Shown in pieces: positions 59,547-64,000 of a stretch of DNA of 64,000 nucleotides. Origin of the DNA: Adineta ricciae (Eukaryota > Rotifera > Eurotatoria > Adinetida > Adinetidae); contig CAJNOJ010000002.1 in assembly GCA_905250025.1 (NCBI GenBank), positions 992,001-1,056,000 on the forward strand, read 5' to 3'. Within the stretch, counting starts at the first letter, position 1; every line of letters starts with the position of its first letter. A program made the position numbers and the translations under genes. The notes beneath the pieces were generated by a model. The model saw only the letters and a program-made list of their open reading frames with translations, searched no databases and was not told the origin of the DNA.

Positions 59547-60576
59547 AATCCTATCTAGCATATTATTTCATTTTATCGTCTTGATATTGTCTTCATCTTT
59601 TTCTGTGTATAAAAAGCTCGATTTTTTCTTCTTTGATGTTTGCCTCATTTCCATGCAATTTTATTACACATATTTTTACTTACGATTGACCAATGCACAG
59701 CTTCTTGTTTCTTATCTAGTGGCTGTCTATATCTACTTCGATACTGAGCATAAAAAGCAAACCGAAATTTCTTTCCAAAAAACAAAACCAAACAGAAAGC
59801 AAGAAAGGCGAGAAAAAAAATTCGTAGATTTTCTCCTGTCGATATGCCATTATCAAAACTCGCGTAGCTCTCGTGTATGTGCCACGTTCACCTCCTTTAC
59901 TTTTCAATACAGTCATTGTCATGTGCATAGTAATTATCAATTGTTCTCTTTCGCATTTCCTCTTCACAATAATTTATGTTGTTTTTCTAGAAATCTTTCT
60001 CTTTTCTTTCTATATTGATATAGAACATTCAAACGTCTGTGGTATTTTGTCACTGATGTTCAAGTCTAAACAGAAAATGATTACTTATTTATTTTGCTTT
60101 CGACTTCTTTTTTCTTTTCCTCTTGAAAAGCACAGATATTCTCTCTATATTTTCTTTCCATAATTAATATTTGTCATGTCATGTACTTAGTTGGATTCTA
60201 TTTTATGGATGATTTATTTATATACCCTGTACTTTCCATGATTATAATTTTTTCGTCTTCTATCATTAAATATTTAATAAAAACATTCGTGATCCTAGCC
60301 AATTCCATTTAAAGAATTGCTCTCTTTTTCCTCAATGCCCTTTCAAGACATATTTGTCATTCATGAAATTACTTTATTGTAGATTCTTATTGAATTCCAC
60401 TGTTGACCACAAGAACACTTCGTATGCTTTTCTCGTCATATGTGTTGTACCTTTGTTTTCACGTTTTGTATCTTTGTGAACGAAAATGGTAGAGGATAGT
60501 CAAACTATGTTGCAGTAATCGATTTTTTAGATGTGAAAAAATCAGAGTTGTAAAAAGACTTATCAAGTGAATCAAG
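59547..60576. other. Dynamin 3' UTR and intergenic interval
   Basis: About 1 kb, T-rich on the plus strand. A 209-codon open frame (59389-60018) runs through the last dynamin intron and exon into this region; it is made of low-complexity Phe/Leu/Ser codons and shows no domain, so I treat it as chance. AATAAA occurs near 60,278. No gene is supported. Confidence 0.45.
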
Positions 60577-62323
60577 ATGAAGTTAATGTTCTTTCCGGTG
60601 ACGATGATCGAAGAATTTCCACATGTGTTACTGTATTATAATTTCCTTCGTAAGAAGGATCGTTATTTTCTATCTCCATACGAAGTCGAAATTTCAACAC
60701 ATGGCTCTCAAAGAACTGTATGTGATATCATTTATTCTTCTGATTTCCTTTGTGGTTTACTCGATATTGACCGGCCAACAATGATCAAACAGATATCTCC
60801 AACCTCGGCGTCGACTGGTTCGACTACAACAGAAATAAGTTTATCACCAATAGAGGAAGAAGAAGAAAACTCTTCTCGACGGGCATTCTCTTGTTCATCA
60901 GTATCGACGACGGCGACGACAAACTCCAGTGATCCACTCTTAACACTGATCGAACAACGGTTGGATTTCAAACATCGTTGTATGTTCTATTCAACTGGTC
61001 CAGGATCCGATTTATGTGGTAAGTTCAAGGAATTAATATCCATTGATTTGAATTTTTTTTCGAAATTTGCTCAGTGTGCGCTCTCGATGTTGATTTCAAT
61101 TCTTCTGTTGTTTGCAATGCCATTGGTTACTCAAATCTGTTAACCTATGATGAGTCAACAGTTGAGAAATCTGTTGAAAATACCGAAGCGAACAATAGTA
61201 GCAGTACTGTCAAACGAACACCAACCAAATATGCTCATAAGATGCGTCCTCAACATCGACAGTATATACATCAATGGATTTGTATTCGCGACGTAGTTGA
61301 TGGTTTAATAACTTGTAATCATGTATTGAAAAATAAGAATCTTATGGAGATTTTCTCAAAAATGGATCTTTGGGTTAAACAACGCAATGAACCAAAGTCA
61401 ATTGAGTTAAAGCCAACAAAGTCTGAATCGTCGGAAATGACAACCGCAAATATTAAATTATTTAAAGCACGTACTCGGCAACTTGTTTGGGATTTGTTGG
61501 AAATTAAGTAAATGCTCAAAAAAAGAACATGTGGATTAACACAAATCTTTTCTTTCTTTCTAGAAACGAAGTACGCTTTCCACGTCCAGTTCATGGTCGC
61601 ATACCGAATTTTCGTTATTGTGAAATAGCTGCCGAAAATGTCACTAATCTAGAATGTTTTAAACGAGCACGAGTCATTAAAATCAATCCATCACTTGCTC
61701 AGGAACCTCTTCGTTATTTAACATTATTCTATAACAAAGTCCTTCTCACTCCAACACCTTCACTTGGTAAGTAGCATTGTATTCTTCAATCCGTATCGTC
61801 TTATTTTCACGTATTCATTGCAGATTCGGCATTGTTTTATAAATTAGAACCGACATTTCTACGTCGTAATCAAATTGAATGGGCCGCGACGAAAACTGGC
61901 GCAGCAGAATTAGGTTCTGTCATACAATTACAAGCATTAAAACAAATTCATGTCGATCTTGTTGTCGTTTCATCCGTGGCAATTAATCCAATAACAGGTG
62001 CTCGGATTGGAAAAGGTAAAGGTTACGCTGACTTAGAATACGCAATTATGTCTCAAATGGGTTGTGTATCAGACAAAACTGTTGTTATCACAACATGCCA
62101 TGAAAATCAACTGATCAACGATATTCCCAATCATATTATGGAGCAGCATGATCTACCTGTTGATATTATTGTCACACCCAAACGATATATTTATACAAAA
62201 CGTTTATTTCAACGACCGACACGTATCTATTGGAATACACTCGAACCGAATATGATGATAAGTATTCCCGTTTTGCAAGAATTAAAACGTCTTGAAGAAC
62301 AAAATATAATCAAATCTCAATGA
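60577..62323 (+). CDS. MTHFSD: MTHFSD-like protein with long N-terminal extension
   Basis: Four exons (60577-61020, about 61075-61510, about 61562-61767, about 61824-62323). The second half is the 5-formyl-THF cyclo-ligase-like domain of MTHFSD: RTRQLVWDLLEIKNEVRFPR, PVHGRIPNF, RVIKINPSLAQEPLRYLTLF, KVLLTPTPSLG, VDLVVVSSVAINP and GKGKGYADLEYAIMSQMG, then DLPVDIIVTPKRYIYT. The order and motifs match animal MTHFSD closely. The first roughly 280 residues have no counterpart I know in MTHFSD. They include FPHVLLYYNFLRKKDRYFLS and a Ser/Thr/Glu-rich stretch, and may be an added N-terminal region or an unrelated leader joined by my gene model. The RNA-binding C-terminal domain of vertebrate MTHFSD is absent. 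Confidence 0.8.
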
Positions 62324-62722
62324 AAATACAATGTCTGTCAGACAGTCTTGTCAATGTGTTAATGAAATATTGAAGACTTCAATCTAGTAAAACAAAATCG
62401 ACGTCTCATTTGCTTTTCTTGTTAGAAAACATCTCAGAAACGTGACTAGTCATTCTATTTACACTAAATATTCTTCTTTTATCTCTCGCTTTCGTTATCT
62501 ACTGTTGTTTTACATTCTATTCGATTGTTTTTGTTGTGATTAATGAATTCGCCGATGAATTTTATCAGATGTTGTTCCGTTTCGTTTCTATTGTTGTATA
62601 TAAATGATTAAAAAAACAGTTATGGAATAAAATTATTTATTTATTTATTTGTTGATGAAAATTTTCCATTTCTTCGGACAAAAACGCAACTTTTCTTTGT
62701 AGAGTTAACTGAATAAGCAGTG
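62324..62722. other. Intergenic interval
   Basis: About 400 bp with AATAAA and a TTTA microsatellite (62,632-62,652). No gene is seen. Confidence 0.4.
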
Positions 62723-64000
62723 ATGGTTGATAAATACGATATTTCGCGGAATCCAAGTGATTTACCAGGTTCACTTGGCATCTCTAATGTTCGTGCTGGC
62801 GCATCACGTCAATATTTCCTTAGTTTTGACGACGCACGTGCTCAACAGGAAAGTGCACATCGACAATTAACTGCGTATGTCTGGAAGCAACCAACGAGGT
62901 AATGTAAAACGATGAGATAGTTGCAGATTGGTTTTGCATTGAAATGATTTTCTCTAGTGAAGAAAAGCACAATGAAAATGAAGTTGTGAGTGATTCTTAG
63001 GTCTTCTTCTCCTTCTTTCACACGAAGTGTGTTTGAGTGTTTGACACAAAATCTTTTACTTTGTTTCGATTGATAAGAATGATTCATTTGATTTAGGAGG
63101 ATGTTTTCTCAACAGAAATCGATGCGGAAGTATATGAACGGTATGCTATTGAAAATTTTTTACCAGGTGGTTGGTCAAAAGGTATGTTTAACTCAAATCC
63201 TTTCACGTGAATTCATGTTCATCTTTAGGAGCTGGTCTAAGAGATGCGCTGAAAGATGTCACGGATAGCCATTGTACTGAATTGTAAGTTAAATATTGCA
63301 GTGTAATAGAAGTGTTCTTTTGTCTCTCTTTATAGTTATGAGAAAGCAGTGAATATGTTAGAAAAACGTACAAACTACGAACTAGCATTGATTTACATTA
63401 ACAAATGTCTTTTGTTAAAGCCATATCATATTGTACTTTACGAAATTCGTTCTGAAATCTATTTGAATCTATGTGATTTCCAAAGTTCAATTTTAAGTTT
63501 ACAAAAGGGAGTTTCGTATCAACATGCGATAAACAAAAAAGAACAATTAGCACGTGAGAAATATCAACAGCAACATCCTGAAGAAGTAACAATGCATCAA
63601 CAAGTACCAGCGGTTTCTAAAGAAGAAAAAATGAAGAACGATAAAATTGCATTTCTACGTTACATGTCGGGAATTTCATTATTTGACCAAAAACTTTATA
63701 TTGATGCGTTAAGTATCATTGCTACCGGTGCTGACATATTCAGTACTTTTCCATTTCAAGTCTACAGGTAGATATCAACTAAACGACAATGACAAGAAAT
63801 ATACTTTTCTCTTCCTAGCGTGTTATGTCTGACAGCCTTGAACAAAATGGATGAAGCAACAGCATTGATCAATCAAATGATTGAAGATTATTCTGAAAAT
63901 GCTGATCTACTGATCATACGTGCTCGTTTATATTACAAAGACAAAACCAAGGTATGTTACCGAATAGCTTTTATTTCATCTGTAAAACGTTTACAATGAG
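62723..64000 (+). CDS. TTC16-like: TTC16-like tetratricopeptide protein (partial, runs off the window)
   Basis: Several short exons starting MVDKYDISRNPSDLPGSLG (62723) lead into TPR repeats: YEKAVNMLEKRTNYELALIY, INKCLLLKPYHIVLYEIRSE and IYLNLCDFQSSILSLQKGV. A further pair reads LYIDALSIIATGADIFST and VLCLTALNKMDEATALINQM, and then ENADLLIIRARLYY. The phrases IYLNLCDFQSSILSL and NADLLIIRARLYY resemble vertebrate TTC16. TPR arrays bind other proteins; TTC16 is a poorly known ciliary/testis-associated protein. The gene continues past base 64,000; the last donor is near 63,951. Confidence 0.75.

Noticed and set aside
59389-60018. Open frame of 209 codons on the plus strand
   Set aside because: It runs through a dynamin intron, the last proline-rich exon in another frame and the 3' UTR. 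The product is low-complexity Phe/Leu/Ser with no domain, so it is a composition effect.
1-64000. Transposons, retroelements, telomere repeats or CRISPR-like arrays
   Set aside because: I found no reverse transcriptase, integrase, transposase, long terminal repeat, spaced repeat array or telomeric repeat run; only short microsatellites were present.

Overview
This window is nuclear DNA of a small invertebrate animal. The genes are AT-rich and compact, most introns are about 45-65 bp, and the proteins are metazoan (dynamin with a proline-rich tail, TBC1D16, MTHFSD, TMEM50, SLC29A4-type ENT, SLC16, SLC25, an aminergic GPCR). Two copies of an 8 kb block differ by roughly 3-7 percent by eye, and several genes look foreign but carry introns. 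Together these suggest a bdelloid rotifer (Adineta or Rotaria type). That is an inference; no species marker gene is present.

Layout. 1-9.0 kb holds a coiled-coil protein gene, a tiny type I membrane protein, an aminergic-like GPCR on the minus strand and about 2.8 kb of noncoding sequence, ending at a tRNA-Val(AAC). 9.2-21 kb holds a small one-pass membrane protein, a repeat-built hydrophilic (hydrophilin-like) protein, an intronless DUF1304 protein, a secreted protein with four hevein-type chitin-binding modules, an unknown one-pass membrane protein, an ENT4-like nucleoside/monoamine transporter, TMEM50 and an ABCB half-transporter. 22-29.5 kb holds TBC1D16 and an SLC16 monocarboxylate-type transporter. 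29.9-30.9 kb holds a secreted EGF-like protein.

The most notable region is 31.1-38.6 kb. It contains the three enzymes of mycosporine (UV sunscreen) synthesis side by side: an ATP-grasp ligase like MysC (minus strand), then, divergently, a sugar-phosphate cyclase like MysA/DDGS and an O-methyltransferase in the MysB role, followed by an SLC46-like MFS transporter. All three enzyme genes contain spliceosomal introns and sit between animal genes, so they belong to the animal chromosome. The predicted route is sedoheptulose-7-phosphate to desmethyl-4-deoxygadusol, to 4-deoxygadusol, to mycosporine-glycine. No MysD or NRPS-like MysE gene for later steps is in the window.

38.9-45.8 kb holds an SLC25 carrier, an unknown membrane protein, a HAD phosphatase-like protein and the first half of an aldo/keto reductase. 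At 45,792 and 53,639 single n bases bracket 7.85 kb that is a diverged second copy of 1,073-8,966. It splits the reductase gene and replaces about 20-25 of its codons. This is best read as an allelic (haplotype) contig wrongly placed in an assembly gap, not as a biological insertion. From 53.65 kb the reductase resumes, followed by dynamin, MTHFSD and a TTC16-like TPR gene cut by the window end.

I saw no transposon, retroelement, CRISPR or rRNA.
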